From NCBI GenBank assembly GCA_009699025.1, contig WLOZ01000002.1:1-28109 (forward strand): a stretch of 28,109 nucleotides of DNA. Reading direction: 5' to 3'. Below are positions 1 to 7,967 of the stretch, piece after piece (the first letter of the stretch is position 1; each line of letters opens with the position of its first letter). The position numbers and the translations under genes were made by a program. The stretch comes from Actinomycetota bacterium. GTDB taxonomy: Bacteria > Actinomycetota > Actinomycetes > S36-B12 > CAIYMF01. The notes below the pieces were generated by a model, which had not been told where the DNA came from, searched no databases, and saw nothing but the letters and a program-made list of their open reading frames with translations.

Positions 1-297
1 GACGCGCCCGCTGCCGGCGAGCGCATCCTGCTCGCCGTGTACGCGCCGGTAGGGGCACTTCTCTACGACGCCACCCTCGACGGCACGTCAGTGCCGATCG
101 GCGGTGGAATCGACAGGGACCGGCCGGTATGGACCGTCAAGATCGACCTCGACCAACTGGCGACCCGCGTGCTGGTCCTTGACTTCAGCGAGGACACCGT
201 GCAGGGATCGACACCCACGATTTCCGCTCCGCCCATGGCCAACCGCATGGACGCGAGGGCAGGCTACGACCTCACCTGTGGGGTTGAGCCCGAGTAG
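1..297 (+). CDS. C-terminal fragment of a secreted or membrane protein, DUF4012-like
   Basis: The frame is open from the first base and stops with TAG at 295-297, so only the last 98 residues are in the window. The segment reads as a beta-rich extracellular domain: a YAPVGALLYDATLDG stretch, then a DRDRPVW turn and alternating hydrophobic strands, ending in a TP..SAPPMAN section. This resembles the C-terminal domain of actinobacterial DUF4012 surface proteins, which carry similar 'GP.G...ATLDG' and 'DRGRPV' elements, but that is from memory of the family and is not certain. No membrane segment is visible in the fragment. The gene ends 36 nt before a strong hairpin terminator and converges on the small secreted-protein gene at 455-844. 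Confidence 0.55.
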   Translation, partial: DAPAAGERILLAVYAPVGALLYDATLDGTSVPIGGGIDRDRPVWTVKIDLDQLATRVLVLDFSEDTVQGSTPTISAPPMANRMDARAGYDLTCGVEPE

Positions 298-333
298 CAG
301 AACCGGGGGCGGCTCGGATTAACGTCCCGGACA

Positions 334-398
334 GCGCAAAAGCCCCCTGGGGTGGAGTGAGAGGACGAATCCTTCACCCCACATAGGGGGCCTTGCGC
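334..398. terminator. Long bidirectional hairpin terminator
   Basis: A long, nearly continuous dyad. GCGCAA at 334-339 pairs with TTGCGC at 393-398, CCCCC at 343-347 with GGGGG at 386-390, TGGGGTG at 348-354 with CACCCCA at 375-381, and AGGA at 362-365 with TCCT at 370-373, closing on a CGAA tetraloop. It lies between two convergent genes (ending at 297 and 455), where a shared terminator is expected. There is no long T tract, as is common in actinobacteria. Confidence 0.8.
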
Positions 399-454
399 TT
401 CAACGTCGTAGAGTCACCCACCCAGTGGGCAACACACCTGACGGACCGGACAGG

Positions 455-844
455 TTAGCGGTGCCTTCCGCTCTTGGTGACCGTGACGGGGGTCGTGTCG
501 CTTTCTCCCCCACATCTACCCGACGTCGTGGCCGCACGGACCGTGAACGACCCATACTTGTCGAACGAGGCCCTAATCGCCGCCCTGCCATTACTGTCCG
601 CCTTTTTCTTACCGCCGTGGAAGTAGCGACTAGTGCTGGTAAAAGTCACGTAACACCCGGGCTTGGCGTCTGTAGCCACCAGGTAGAAGTAGTGGCCCTG
701 CTTCACAGTGGAGGGGGACGCCGCAACGTCGAGAAACGTGCCCGGGGGATAGGCGTTCGCGACCGGAGCGGCGATGAGGCCGGCTCCGAGGGCGCCCACG
801 ACTAGTGCCGACAATGACAGGGTGCGAATCGTGGTTGTGGTCAT
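455..844 (-). CDS. Small secreted protein, function unknown
   Basis: This encodes 129 residues. The N-terminus is a clear Sec signal peptide: charged MTTTTIR, then a hydrophobic core and a probable cleavage site after APVANA (about residue 32). The mature part is about 97 residues with a beta-strand pattern, one C..C pair spaced like a disulfide (in KPGCYV and SGRCGG), and a basic C-terminus; it looks like a single Ig-like or similar beta-sandwich domain, but I do not recognise a family. The ATG at 844 was chosen over an in-frame upstream start at 901 because the signal peptide begins there and a good promoter (-35 TTGTCA, -10 TACAGT) places transcription start almost on this ATG. The gene lies downstream of the amidohydrolase gene on the same strand but has its own promoter. 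Confidence 0.75.
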   Translation of the reverse strand: MTTTTIRTLSLSALVVGALGAGLIAAPVANAYPPGTFLDVAASPSTVKQGHYFYLVATDAKPGCYVTFTSTSRYFHGGKKKADSNGRAAIRASFDKYGSFTVRAATTSGRCGGESDTTPVTVTKSGRHR

Positions 845-850
845 GCCAGC

Positions 851-879
851 ACTGTACAGCGCCCTGTATGCCGTGACAA
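851..879 (-). promoter_or_regulatory. Sigma-70-type promoter for a leaderless transcript
   Basis: On the minus strand, TTGTCA (874-879) is followed after exactly 17 nt by TACAGT (851-856), and the ATG of the secreted-protein gene begins 6 nt later. This matches the vegetative consensus at 5/6 and 4/6 positions with ideal spacing. It is the best complete promoter in the window, and the distance to the ATG predicts a leaderless mRNA. Confidence 0.7.
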
Positions 880-897
880 CCCCCGACACCGCCGCCC

Positions 898-2514
898 TCA
901 CTCGGCGAAAACCACGTCACCCTCCACCACCGTGGTAACAACTCGCGTGTCGAGCAGTTCCGCAGGCTCGCAGGCCAGCACGTCGCGCGAGAGCACCGCG
1001 AAATCGGCCAGGCGCCCCACAGTCAGGGCGCCTAGGTCGGCCTCCACGAAGTTGGCCCACGCGCCAGCCGTTGTATAGGCGTGGAGGGCAGACTCGATGT
1101 CGACCGACTCCTCAGGCACCCATGACTCACTCCCATCGAGCGACGCTCGGGTCACCGCCGTGTAGAGGCCCACCATCGGGTCCATTTCGGCGACATTCCA
1201 GTCGCTGGAAAACGCCACCCGCGCCCCCGACGCCATCAGGCTGCGCATCGGCCAGGCATATCTCCAGCGCGCCTCGCCCACGTTGGCACGCCACTCGCGC
1301 ACGATCTCCGGGGCGCAGTGGCGCGGCTGCATGCACGGCACCACTCCCAATTCGGCGAACCGGCCCACCTCGGAGCGGTCGAGGCACTCGACGTGCACGA
1401 TCTGGTGTCTGCTGTCGCGAGGCCCGTTGACTTGTCGGGCGTGTTCGAAGGCGTTGAGCGCCATGCGGTTGCCCCGGTCGCCCGTGGCATGCACGAGGCA
1501 CTGCAGCCCCCGCGCGTCGAGTCCGGCCACGACGTCGTTGAACTCCTCCTGCGAGTAGTACGACTGGCCGCGTGACCCGGGCAGGTTGGCGTAGGGCTCG
1601 AGCATCGCTGCGGTGTGGGGCTCCACGATGTCGTCGATGTACAGCTTGATCGGCCCCAGCCTGAAGCGATCGGTGCGCACGCGTGCGATCGCCTGCTCGA
1701 ACTCGTCAACCTCGGACTTCGTGGTGCCCACCGGGTGAAACAGCGCTGCCACGACCCGAGAAAGAAGGTCGCCGTCTGCCTCGGCCCGCGTGAAGAGGGC
1801 GAGGTCGTCGAGCGAGTTCTGTGGCTCGACCACGGTGGTGATGCCGAGCCGCGAGGCCATGCGCAGCGCTGACCGCACCCGGTGGTACTGGGCCTCTGCA
1901 CCGAAGGCGGGCACGATCGGCAGCAGGGCTGCGAGCCCCGCGCGTGAGAGCCCGCGAGTAGCGAAGTCGGCCAGGTAGCCGGTGAGGTCTCCTCGCTCAT
2001 CAACCTCGAAGGTTCCGTAGGCAACCTGGGGAGCACTTGCATCGGCCCCCAGCAGCGCGAGCGCCTCACGGTTGAACCAGGCGGCGTGCACGCTGTAGTC
2101 GAGCAGCATGGCTGGAAGCCCTCGTGTGGCCCCCAGAAGGTCGTCGGCACGGGGGTGCCGGCCCCCGGGAATCGCCGCGTAGTCGAAGCCCTCCCCGTGC
2201 ACCCACGTCGCGTCGAGGTTGACGTCGAGCCAGACAGCGATGCGGTCGCGGATATCGGCCAGTGTGGTGGCCCCGGCCAGCTGAACGGCCGAGTCGCCCG
2301 AGCCCAGCCGCAGGTGGTTGTGGCTGTCAATAAAACCAGGCACTACCAGCCGGCCCTCGCAGTCGAGGGTGTCGGACCCGTCGGCCGCGAGGACCTCGAC
2401 TTCATCCTCGCGCCCGACGGCCGCGATCCGACCATCCCGCACCACCATTGCCCCAGCCCATGGGAGAGCGGGGTCAGCGGTCCAGATTCGCGCGTTACGC
2501 ACCATAAGGTCCAC
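898..2514 (-). CDS. Amidohydrolase family 3 (YtcJ-like) metal-dependent hydrolase
   Basis: The protein is 538 residues, the usual size for the YtcJ/Amidohydro_3 family of the amidohydrolase superfamily. A small beta-sandwich at the N-terminus (MDLMVRNARIWTAD) leads to the metal-binding HxH motif in FIDSHNH (His65 and His67). Later come a VHATGDRGN stretch, a QIVHVE histidine and the SSDWNVAEMDP aspartate loop, the expected barrel ligands. The C-terminus returns to the sandwich (LADFAVLSRDVL). Members hydrolyse amide or imide bonds of unknown substrates; no substrate can be assigned here. The GTG at 2514 is preferred because relatives begin MDL(L/M).RNA and because TAGGGT lies 6 nt upstream, suggesting leaderless translation; an ATG three codons in is the alternative. 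It is divergent from the acetyltransferase operon, with 82 nt between them. Confidence 0.85.
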   Translation of the reverse strand: MDLMVRNARIWTADPALPWAGAMVVRDGRIAAVGREDEVEVLAADGSDTLDCEGRLVVPGFIDSHNHLRLGSGDSAVQLAGATTLADIRDRIAVWLDVNLDATWVHGEGFDYAAIPGGRHPRADDLLGATRGLPAMLLDYSVHAAWFNREALALLGADASAPQVAYGTFEVDERGDLTGYLADFATRGLSRAGLAALLPIVPAFGAEAQYHRVRSALRMASRLGITTVVEPQNSLDDLALFTRAEADGDLLSRVVAALFHPVGTTKSEVDEFEQAIARVRTDRFRLGPIKLYIDDIVEPHTAAMLEPYANLPGSRGQSYYSQEEFNDVVAGLDARGLQCLVHATGDRGNRMALNAFEHARQVNGPRDSRHQIVHVECLDRSEVGRFAELGVVPCMQPRHCAPEIVREWRANVGEARWRYAWPMRSLMASGARVAFSSDWNVAEMDPMVGLYTAVTRASLDGSESWVPEESVDIESALHAYTTAGAWANFVEADLGALTVGRLADFAVLSRDVLACEPAELLDTRVVTTVVEGDVVFAE

Positions 2515-2596
2515 GAGGGAACCCTACGTGCACGAGACATCGGGGAATCACGCCGCACTCCCGAGCGCGACCATTCGTTCGGCCTAGTCTGGTCCC

Positions 2597-3154
2597 ATGA
2601 CCGACGGCCTGATCCGCCTTGCGACCCCCGATGACGTGCCCGAGATCGTCGGCATGATTCGTGAGCTCGCCGAGTACGAGAAGGGGCTCGAGCAGGTGCG
2701 GGTCACTCTCGAGATGCTCACCGGGGTGCTCTTCGGCGACGAGGGCGGCGAGGTTCCGACGGGCAACCACCTCGGCCGGCCGGCCGCGTGGTGCCACGTG
2801 GTCGAGCACCTCGACGACAGCGAGGACCCGCCGCGCACGCTCGGGGGCTTCGCCCTGTGGTTCCTCAACATGAGCACGTGGACGGGTCGGCACGGCATCT
2901 ATCTCGAGGACCTCTACGTGCGACCCGACCTGCGCGGACAGGGGTACGGACTACGGCTGCTCTCGACCCTGGCAGCCCTGTGTGTCGAGCACGACTACGC
3001 ACGACTCGAGTGGTCGGTGCTCGATTGGAATGAGCCAGCGATTGACTTCTACCTCTCGCAGAACGCCGAGGCCATGGACGAGTGGACCGTGTACCGCCTG
3101 GCGGGCGACGCCCTGCCCCGCCTGGCAACGAGGGCCGGTAGCGTCGCACCATGA
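2597..3154 (+). CDS. GNAT-family N-acetyltransferase (SSAT/diamine acetyltransferase-like)
   Basis: The protein has 185 residues in a single GNAT domain. The acetyl-CoA binding motif A is clear: LEDLYVRPDLRGQGYGLRLL (about residues 104-123), with the R-G-Q-G-Y-G pyrophosphate loop. The following EWSVLDWNEPAIDFYLS segment is typical of the spermidine/spermine acetyltransferase-like branch. An insert around residues 50-75 (GRPAAWCHVVEHLDDSEDPP) precedes the central sheet. A TAGTCT box 6 nt before the ATG suggests a leaderless message. The stop overlaps the ATG of the anti-sigma gene (ATGA at 3151-3154), so it heads the sigF-type operon. The acetylated substrate is unknown. Confidence 0.85.
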   Translation: MTDGLIRLATPDDVPEIVGMIRELAEYEKGLEQVRVTLEMLTGVLFGDEGGEVPTGNHLGRPAAWCHVVEHLDDSEDPPRTLGGFALWFLNMSTWTGRHGIYLEDLYVRPDLRGQGYGLRLLSTLAALCVEHDYARLEWSVLDWNEPAIDFYLSQNAEAMDEWTVYRLAGDALPRLATRAGSVAP

Positions 3155-3540
3155 GTCTCGCACCCCTGATCGAGCTGAGGGTTCCCGTCGATCCGGCGGC
3201 CGTCGCGATCGTGCGCACCTCGGTGGCCTCACTCGCGGCGCGCCTCGACTTCACCCTCGACCGGCTCGAAGACCTGCGGCTCGCCACGAACGAGGCGTGC
3301 GCCCTACTTCTCGGCCTCAGCAACGAGCCCGGCCCCACCCTGACCGCTGTGGTTGATTCGCCCATCCCCGGAACTCTTCGGGTTGACCTCTTTCGAATCG
3401 GAACCAGCGCTGCTCTCCCCGACCGCGACTCGTTCGGCTGGACCGTACTGCATGCGCTCGTCGACTCGGTCGCCGTCGCCGACTCAGACGGCGAGGTGCA
3501 CCTCGTCCTCACGGCGACGAGCGGGATGGGGCACTCGTGA
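3151..3540 (+). CDS. RsbW-like anti-sigma factor (GHKL ATPase-fold kinase)
   Basis: This encodes 129 residues with the histidine-kinase-like ATPase fold of the RsbW/SpoIIAB family. The N-box is visible as LRLATNEACALLL (about residues 43-55), with the Asn/Glu pair used for ATP and magnesium. The rest is less conserved: the C-terminal FGWTVLHALVDSVAV helix corresponds to the usual 'G...I..LVD.V' segment, and the glycine-rich lid is poorly recognisable. It lies directly before a sigma-factor gene and overlaps it by GTGA (3537-3540). The arrangement is that of rsbW-sigF, so it most likely binds and holds that sigma factor. No anti-anti-sigma gene is visible nearby, so its antagonist is presumably encoded elsewhere. 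Confidence 0.8.
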   Translation: MSLAPLIELRVPVDPAAVAIVRTSVASLAARLDFTLDRLEDLRLATNEACALLLGLSNEPGPTLTAVVDSPIPGTLRVDLFRIGTSAALPDRDSFGWTVLHALVDSVAVADSDGEVHLVLTATSGMGHS

Positions 3541-4328
3541 ACCAGCCCAACCACCCCCACCAGCCCCTCGTCGAGCGTCGTGAGGGCGACAGGCAGATGC
3601 TGCGCGAGTTTGCGGCCATGGCCCCTCACGATCCAGCTCGCTCGCCCTTGCGCGATCGCATCATCACCTCGCACATGCCCCTCGTGATCGCCATGGCGCA
3701 GCGGTTTCGCGATCGCGGCGAGCCGCTCGACGACCTGATTCAGGTCGGCATGATCGGCCTGGTCAATGCCGTCGACCGGTTCGATCCCGGCCGAGGGCTC
3801 GAATTCTCGACGTTCGCCACGCCCACGATCATCGGCGAGATCAAGCGGCACTTCCGCGACCGTGGCGGTGCCATTCGCATTCCGCGCCGACTTCAGGAGT
3901 CGCGCGTGCGGGTAAACGAGTCCACGGAGGCGCTGGCCACCAGCCTGGGCCGGTCACCTACCGTGCGCGAGGTCGCCGCGCACTCGGGGCTCACCGACGA
4001 CGAGGTGCTCGACGCGCTCGAGTCGGCCCACGCCTACAGCGCGCTGTCGCTCGACAACGGCGGCGGCGACGACGGCCATTCGTTCTCACTCAGTGACACC
4101 CTGGGAGGCGACGACGCCGAGTTCGAGCAGATTGAGGTGCGCGAAACCGTCATCCCCCTGCTCGCCGCCCTCGACCCGCGCGCTCGACGCATCGTTGTGA
4201 TGCGCTTCTACGAGAACAGGAGCCAGTCCGAGATCGCCCAGGAGATGGGTATCTCGCAGATGCACGTGTCACGACTCCTGGCCCGATCTTTGGCCCAGAT
4301 GCGCGACACCCTCGGCGCTGATCTGTAG
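3537..4328 (+). CDS. sigF: RNA polymerase sigma factor, SigB/SigF/SigG family
   Basis: The protein has 263 residues and is a group 3 sigma factor. Region 2 is intact: DRIITSHMPLVIAMAQRF, DDLIQVGMIGLVNAVDRFDP and EFSTFATPTIIGEIKRHFRD, the last being the diagnostic -10-binding helix of SigB/SigF factors. The IRIPRRLQE linker leads into region 3. Region 4 carries the helix-turn-helix SQSEIAQEMGISQMHVSRLLARSL near the C-terminus. The start is a GTG overlapping the anti-sigma stop, giving translational coupling. This class directs general-stress or developmental regulons in actinobacteria. The gene symbol is by family and context; SigB would be an equally fair name. It ends 5 nt before the convergent membrane-protein gene. 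Confidence 0.88.
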   Translation: MNQPNHPHQPLVERREGDRQMLREFAAMAPHDPARSPLRDRIITSHMPLVIAMAQRFRDRGEPLDDLIQVGMIGLVNAVDRFDPGRGLEFSTFATPTIIGEIKRHFRDRGGAIRIPRRLQESRVRVNESTEALATSLGRSPTVREVAAHSGLTDDEVLDALESAHAYSALSLDNGGGDDGHSFSLSDTLGGDDAEFEQIEVRETVIPLLAALDPRARRIVVMRFYENRSQSEIAQEMGISQMHVSRLLARSLAQMRDTLGADL

Positions 4329-4333
4329 CTCGG

Positions 4334-4726
4334 TCAGCGGTCGAGTTCGGTCGCGCCCCGCGCCAGCATGAGCCCGAGCGCGGCACCCGCCACCACGAGC
4401 AGTGCGGCGCCCAAGACCCGCGGGGTCACCCCGTCGCCACTGGCCAGGGTCCAGCCGACCACGAGTGCAAAGGCCTGTGCCACCACATAGGGCGTGCGCG
4501 CCGACGACCGTCGATTCCACACCCCCCACGACACTGCGCCAACGAGCGCCGCGAACACCACCAGCAGCCCCGCGAGCACCGGGCCAGCAAGGTCGCTCGT
4601 GCCGGAGATTCCCGAGGTGGTGCCCACCACCTCGAATACCACGATTGAGACGCCGTAGCCGAGCAGCATCAGCGCCTCGGACGCCGCTACCGCCGAGACG
4701 AATACCAGCACCGCAGACCGCTTCAC
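4334..4726 (-). CDS. Small integral membrane protein, four predicted helices
   Basis: The protein has 130 residues and is mostly hydrophobic. Four membrane segments are apparent: AVLVFVSAVAASEALMLLGY, a segment from LAGPVLAGLLVVFAALVGAV, one around VVAQAFALVVGWTLA, and LGAALLVVAGAALGLMLA, followed by a short charged tail. No catalytic motif is seen and the family is not recognised. The frame stays open far upstream (to 4921, inside the lipid-kinase gene), but the GTG at 4726 is chosen because it sits just before the first helix and has TATCGT 7 nt upstream. It is divergent from the lipid kinase with 60 nt between them. Confidence 0.7.
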   Translation of the reverse strand: MKRSAVLVFVSAVAASEALMLLGYGVSIVVFEVVGTTSGISGTSDLAGPVLAGLLVVFAALVGAVSWGVWNRRSSARTPYVVAQAFALVVGWTLASGDGVTPRVLGAALLVVAGAALGLMLARGATELDR

Positions 4727-4786
4727 CCCGGCGACGATATCCGACCTCAGCGTCGGCGGGGGCCGCCGCGGCCCTACCCTGATCGG

Positions 4787-5743
4787 ATGCGCGGATACTT
4801 GGTGGTCAACCCCAATGCCACCGCCACCTCCCCGCGCACGCGCGACGTGCTGGTTCACGCGCTGGCAGCCGAGCACGACATTGAGGTGATCGAGACCAGC
4901 CATCGGGGCCACGCCGAGCAAATCGGGCGGCTAGCCCGCGCGGAGCAGGCCGACATCGTGGTGGCGCTCGGTGGCGACGGCACCGTGAACGAACTCGTCA
5001 ACGGCCTGCTGGCACAGAGCGGTCCCGGGCCCGACGTTCCGGTGGTCACGGCGGTCCCCGCCGGCAGTGCGAACGTGTTCTGTCGGGCCCTAGGATTTCC
5101 TGTCGACCCGGTGGAGGCCACGGGCATGGTGCTCGAGGGCCTGCGCGAGAACCGGGTTCGCACCATTAGCCTCGGCCACCTCCGTGCCAGCCGGGCCGAT
5201 GGCTCGACCCTGCACCGCTGGTTCCTGTTCAACGCCGGACTCGGCGTCGACGCCGAGGTGATCCACGCCATGGAGGACCTGCGCGAACAGGGCCACACCG
5301 CCAGCACCGGTCGCTATGTGCAGGTGGCACTCGAGCAGATCCTGAGGCATACCGACCGTCGCAACCCCGCACTCACCGTGACCCGCCCCGGCGTGCCGCC
5401 AGTCGATCATGTGTTTGTCGCGATCGTGCAGAACACAGCGCCCTGGACCTTCCTCGGGTCAGTGCCCATCAACCCGAGCCCGCGGGCCTCCTTCGACACC
5501 GGCCTCGACCTCTGGGCGCCGCGCACCCTGTCACTCCTTCCTACCCTGCGCCACGCACGACGTATGGTCACCGGGTCGAAGGCGGGCTCAACCCGGCGGG
5601 GGCTGCTGGCCATCCATGACGCCACAGAGTTGGGCTTCGAGACCAGCAGGCCCGTCGCCCTGCAGGTCGACGGAGAGGGCCTCGGAAATGTGTGTCAGGC
5701 GCAGATGACGGTCGAACGGCGCGCTCTGAGGGTGATTGTCTAA
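4787..5743 (+). CDS. Diacylglycerol kinase-family lipid kinase (DagK/LCB5-like)
   Basis: The protein has 318 residues with the two-domain fold of the diacylglycerol/sphingosine kinase family. The N-terminal strand MRGYLVVNPNATATS supplies the NPN.. loop, and the nucleotide-binding LGGDGTVNE motif lies at residues 61-69. AVPAGSANVFCRALG (about residues 102-116) corresponds to the conserved 'P.GT.N..AR.LG' element, with Ser in place of the usual Thr. The C-terminal beta domain ends with the ALQVDGEGL segment that closes these enzymes. The likely reaction is ATP-dependent phosphorylation of diacylglycerol or a related lipid at the membrane. A TACCCT box 6 nt before the ATG suggests leaderless translation. 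Confidence 0.85.
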   Translation: MRGYLVVNPNATATSPRTRDVLVHALAAEHDIEVIETSHRGHAEQIGRLARAEQADIVVALGGDGTVNELVNGLLAQSGPGPDVPVVTAVPAGSANVFCRALGFPVDPVEATGMVLEGLRENRVRTISLGHLRASRADGSTLHRWFLFNAGLGVDAEVIHAMEDLREQGHTASTGRYVQVALEQILRHTDRRNPALTVTRPGVPPVDHVFVAIVQNTAPWTFLGSVPINPSPRASFDTGLDLWAPRTLSLLPTLRHARRMVTGSKAGSTRRGLLAIHDATELGFETSRPVALQVDGEGLGNVCQAQMTVERRALRVIV

Positions 5744-6101
5744 CCCCCATTACTAAATGCCCGATATGTCACTGTCAGTGAGAATCGACATAAGGCGTGA
5801 GGGCCGTGGCGGCGGTGTGCTCCCCACTGGTTACTCTTGGCTACCTTGTGATCTTCCCGACACTCACTTTTCCCGCTCAGGGCGCGTTCATGCTTGTGTG
5901 GGCGGTTGCGTTGTGTGACCATAATGGGGCAGCATAGGCGGATGTCGCCGTCAGGCGAAGGCGCGGATGCTTCATCATCGTCCTTCTGCGAACTGCGAAA
6001 AGATGTAGTACCGGTGGCACGTGAAAGCATTCACGAGCCACATCTGGGAGCGCGGTAGCACCGCACCCGACGGCTTCTGTAAGACCGACAAGGAGGACCC
6101 C
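5744..6101 (+). promoter_or_regulatory. Long non-coding leader and promoter region of whiB1
   Basis: These 358 nt hold no convincing gene. A CATAAT hexamer at 5920-5925 is the best -10 match (5/6), though no good -35 is seen; it would give a leader of about 170 nt. A TCGCC/GGCGA hairpin (5945-5958) would lie near the start of that leader. Further upstream is a dyad TCACT-GTC-AGTGA (5769-5781) nested inside TATGTC (5765-5770) and GACATA (5787-5792), a plausible operator. The Shine-Dalgarno AAGGAGG (6090-6096) sits 5 nt before the whiB1 ATG. Confidence 0.45.
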
Positions 6102-6359
6102 ATGGACTGGCGCCATCGCGCTGCATGCCGTGACGAGGACCCGGAACTGTTCTTTCCCATTGGGAACACTGGACCCGCACTGCTGCAGATCGAGGAGGCC
6201 AAGCAGGTCTGTCGCCACTGTGAAGTGGTCGAGGACTGCCTGTCGTGGGCGTTGGAGTCGGGCCAGGACGCCGGGGTGTGGGGAGGCCTCAGCGAGGACG
6301 AGCGTCGGGCGCTCAAGCGCCGCCGTCAGAGGGCGAGCGCAGCCGCGAGGCTCGTCTAG
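6102..6359 (+). CDS. whiB1: WhiB1-type Fe-S transcriptional regulator
   Basis: The protein has 85 residues, close to the length of mycobacterial WhiB1. It begins MDWRHRAACRDEDPELFFP, a nearly exact WhiB1 start. The four cluster-ligating cysteines are Cys9, Cys37, Cys40 and Cys46, spaced C-27-C-xx-C-5-C. The GVWGG turn at 58-62 and a basic C-terminal tail (LKRRRQRASAAAR) follow. WhiB1 binds the primary sigma factor region 4 through its [4Fe-4S] cluster and responds to nitric oxide. The ATG at 6102 is set by AAGGAGG 5 nt upstream; an in-frame start at 6021 would add 27 residues unlike any WhiB. As in Mycobacterium, it converges on a PdtaS-type kinase gene, with 13 nt between stops. Confidence 0.93.
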   Translation: MDWRHRAACRDEDPELFFPIGNTGPALLQIEEAKQVCRHCEVVEDCLSWALESGQDAGVWGGLSEDERRALKRRRQRASAAARLV

Positions 6360-6372
6360 GCACGACTGATAC

Positions 6373-7866
6373 TCAGGAGACCGGAACCCTGATCGTCACC
6401 ACGCTGCCCGGACCACCCACATGACCGAGGTCGAGAGTTCCGCCGAGGTCCTCGACGACGAGCGTGCGCACGATGTGCAGCCCCAATCCGGTGGCCGACT
6501 CGTCGAGCGTGGAGCTGAACCCCGGGCCGTCGTCGCTCACCACGAGAGTCACAGCGTCATCTGACCGCACGGCGGTCACCGAGACCAGGTGACCCGAGCC
6601 ACCTCCCAGCCCATGCTCCACCGCGTTCATCAGCAGCTCCGTGAGGGCCATTGCTAGTGGAGTGGCTCGCTCGGTGGGCCACTGGCCGACCGAGCCCTCC
6701 CGCTGCACCACGCCGCCCTGAGCCCCGGCCGCGTCGGCCGCGAGCGCGACGACCCGATCGGTGACGTCGTCAAAGTCGACGAGCTGGCCGGGCGCGAGTG
6801 CCAGCACCTCGTGCACCACCGCGATGGCCCCGACTCGGCGCACGGCCTCATCGAGGGCCTCGCGCGCCTCCCCCTGCGGCATTCGTCGTGACTGCAACCG
6901 GAGCAGGGATGCCACGGTCTGCAGGTTGTTCTTCACACGATGATGGATTTCGCGGATCGTGGCGTCCTTGGTGAGCAGCGCGCGGTCACGGCGGCGAAGG
7001 TCGGTGACATCACGCACCAGCACCAAGGAACCCTCGGGCTGCTGACCTGCTGACCTCAGCGGCAGCCCCCGCAGGGTCACCACTGCGGCCCCGCCATCGA
7101 TCTCGGCCTCGCCTGCTGCCACACCCGCCGCCACGACCGACAACGACTCGTCAGACGTGCCCGGCCGCGTCTTGAGGCGGGAGACCACCGACGCGAGTGA
7201 CGCGCCTTGGAGGTCGACCGCCAGACCGAGTCGGTGGAAGGCCGAGACGGCGTTGGGGCTTGCGAACTCAACGCGTCCGGCGGTGTCGAGCCTCAGCACA
7301 CCGTCGCCGACCCGCGGCGGGGCGGTGCTGACCCCGATCCGCTCGACATAGGGAAACTCACCCGCGGCCAGCATGGCAGCGAGGTCGTCGAATGAGCGCA
7401 GGTACACCTGCTCGAGCTCGCCGAGCACGACCTCAGCGCCAATTCCGGACACACCGAGTCGACGCGAGAAGGCGGCGGCATGCCGCCCCATGACACCGAG
7501 AACGCGCCCCTCTCTGACGACAGGAATGGCCTCAACTCCCAGCGGGACCCGCGGTTGATCCTCGGCTCGCACCAGCACCGACTGCCGCGACACGAGCGCG
7601 CGATCAACGCAGGGCCACTCTCCCTTGGGGGCGAACTGACCCACCACATCGTCGGGCAGCGAGGTGGCACCCGTCGTGGGCCGCACCTGGGCTACGGCCA
7701 CGCAGCCGCCCTCATTCCAGGTCGGCACCCACAGCACGAGGTCGGAGAATCCGAGGTCGGCCAGCAACCCCCAATCGGCCACCACTGCTTGTAGATGGGC
7801 CGCGTCGTCGTCGCTCAACTCGGTGCGGTCGCGTGCCAGCCCAGCCAGGCCGATGAGACTCGTCAC
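6373..7866 (-). CDS. pdtaS: PdtaS-like sensor histidine kinase (GAF-PAS-HisKA_2-HATPase)
   Basis: The protein has 497 residues, the PdtaS size, with no membrane segment. A GAF domain spans about residues 20-150 (GLLADLGFSDLVLWVPTW at its start) and a PAS domain about 180-290. The HisKA_2 dimerisation helix has the phosphoacceptor box EIHHRVKNNLQTVASLLRLQ, with His308/His309. The HATPase domain has the N-box ALTELLMNAVEHG and the G-box VSDDGPGF. In Mycobacterium PdtaS phosphorylates PdtaR, an ANTAR protein that acts on RNA terminators; pdtaR is not in this window. The start is a GTG. It lies 11 nt after a 29-codon membrane ORF and probably shares its message. The whiB1-pdtaS convergence matches M. 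tuberculosis Rv3219-Rv3220c. Confidence 0.92.
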   Translation of the reverse strand: MTSLIGLAGLARDRTELSDDDAAHLQAVVADWGLLADLGFSDLVLWVPTWNEGGCVAVAQVRPTTGATSLPDDVVGQFAPKGEWPCVDRALVSRQSVLVRAEDQPRVPLGVEAIPVVREGRVLGVMGRHAAAFSRRLGVSGIGAEVVLGELEQVYLRSFDDLAAMLAAGEFPYVERIGVSTAPPRVGDGVLRLDTAGRVEFASPNAVSAFHRLGLAVDLQGASLASVVSRLKTRPGTSDESLSVVAAGVAAGEAEIDGGAAVVTLRGLPLRSAGQQPEGSLVLVRDVTDLRRRDRALLTKDATIREIHHRVKNNLQTVASLLRLQSRRMPQGEAREALDEAVRRVGAIAVVHEVLALAPGQLVDFDDVTDRVVALAADAAGAQGGVVQREGSVGQWPTERATPLAMALTELLMNAVEHGLGGGSGHLVSVTAVRSDDAVTLVVSDDGPGFSSTLDESATGLGLHIVRTLVVEDLGGTLDLGHVGGPGSVVTIRVPVS

Positions 7867-7877
7867 TGCAGCGGCGC

Positions 7878-7967
7878 CTAGAGCACCTGCGCGACGACAA
7901 GCATGACCATGAACGCCACGAGAATCAGGGCGACGACCACGAGGAGACCCCTGTTCATGTCGATCAT
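7878..7967 (-). CDS. 29-residue single-pass membrane microprotein
   Basis: A short ORF encodes MIDMNRG followed by an uninterrupted hydrophobic helix of about 20 residues (LLVVVALILVAFMVMLVVA) and a short QVL end. A positive charge before the helix suggests an N-in orientation. The ATG at 7967 has TAGTGT 7 nt upstream, the same leaderless arrangement seen at other genes in this window; a second ATG at 7958 is possible. The stop is 11 nt before the pdtaS GTG, so the two are probably co-transcribed. No family is recognised. A role as a membrane partner for the otherwise soluble kinase is only a guess. Confidence 0.6.
   Translation of the reverse strand: MIDMNRGLLVVVALILVAFMVMLVVAQVL

Noticed and set aside
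5914..5930. CRP-type operator before whiB1
   Set aside because: Only one TGTGA half-site is present; the second half (TCACA) is missing at the proper spacing.
5740..6030. Minus-strand ORF upstream of whiB1
   Set aside because: No Shine-Dalgarno or leaderless box, mixed composition with no fold, and it covers the whiB1 promoter region.
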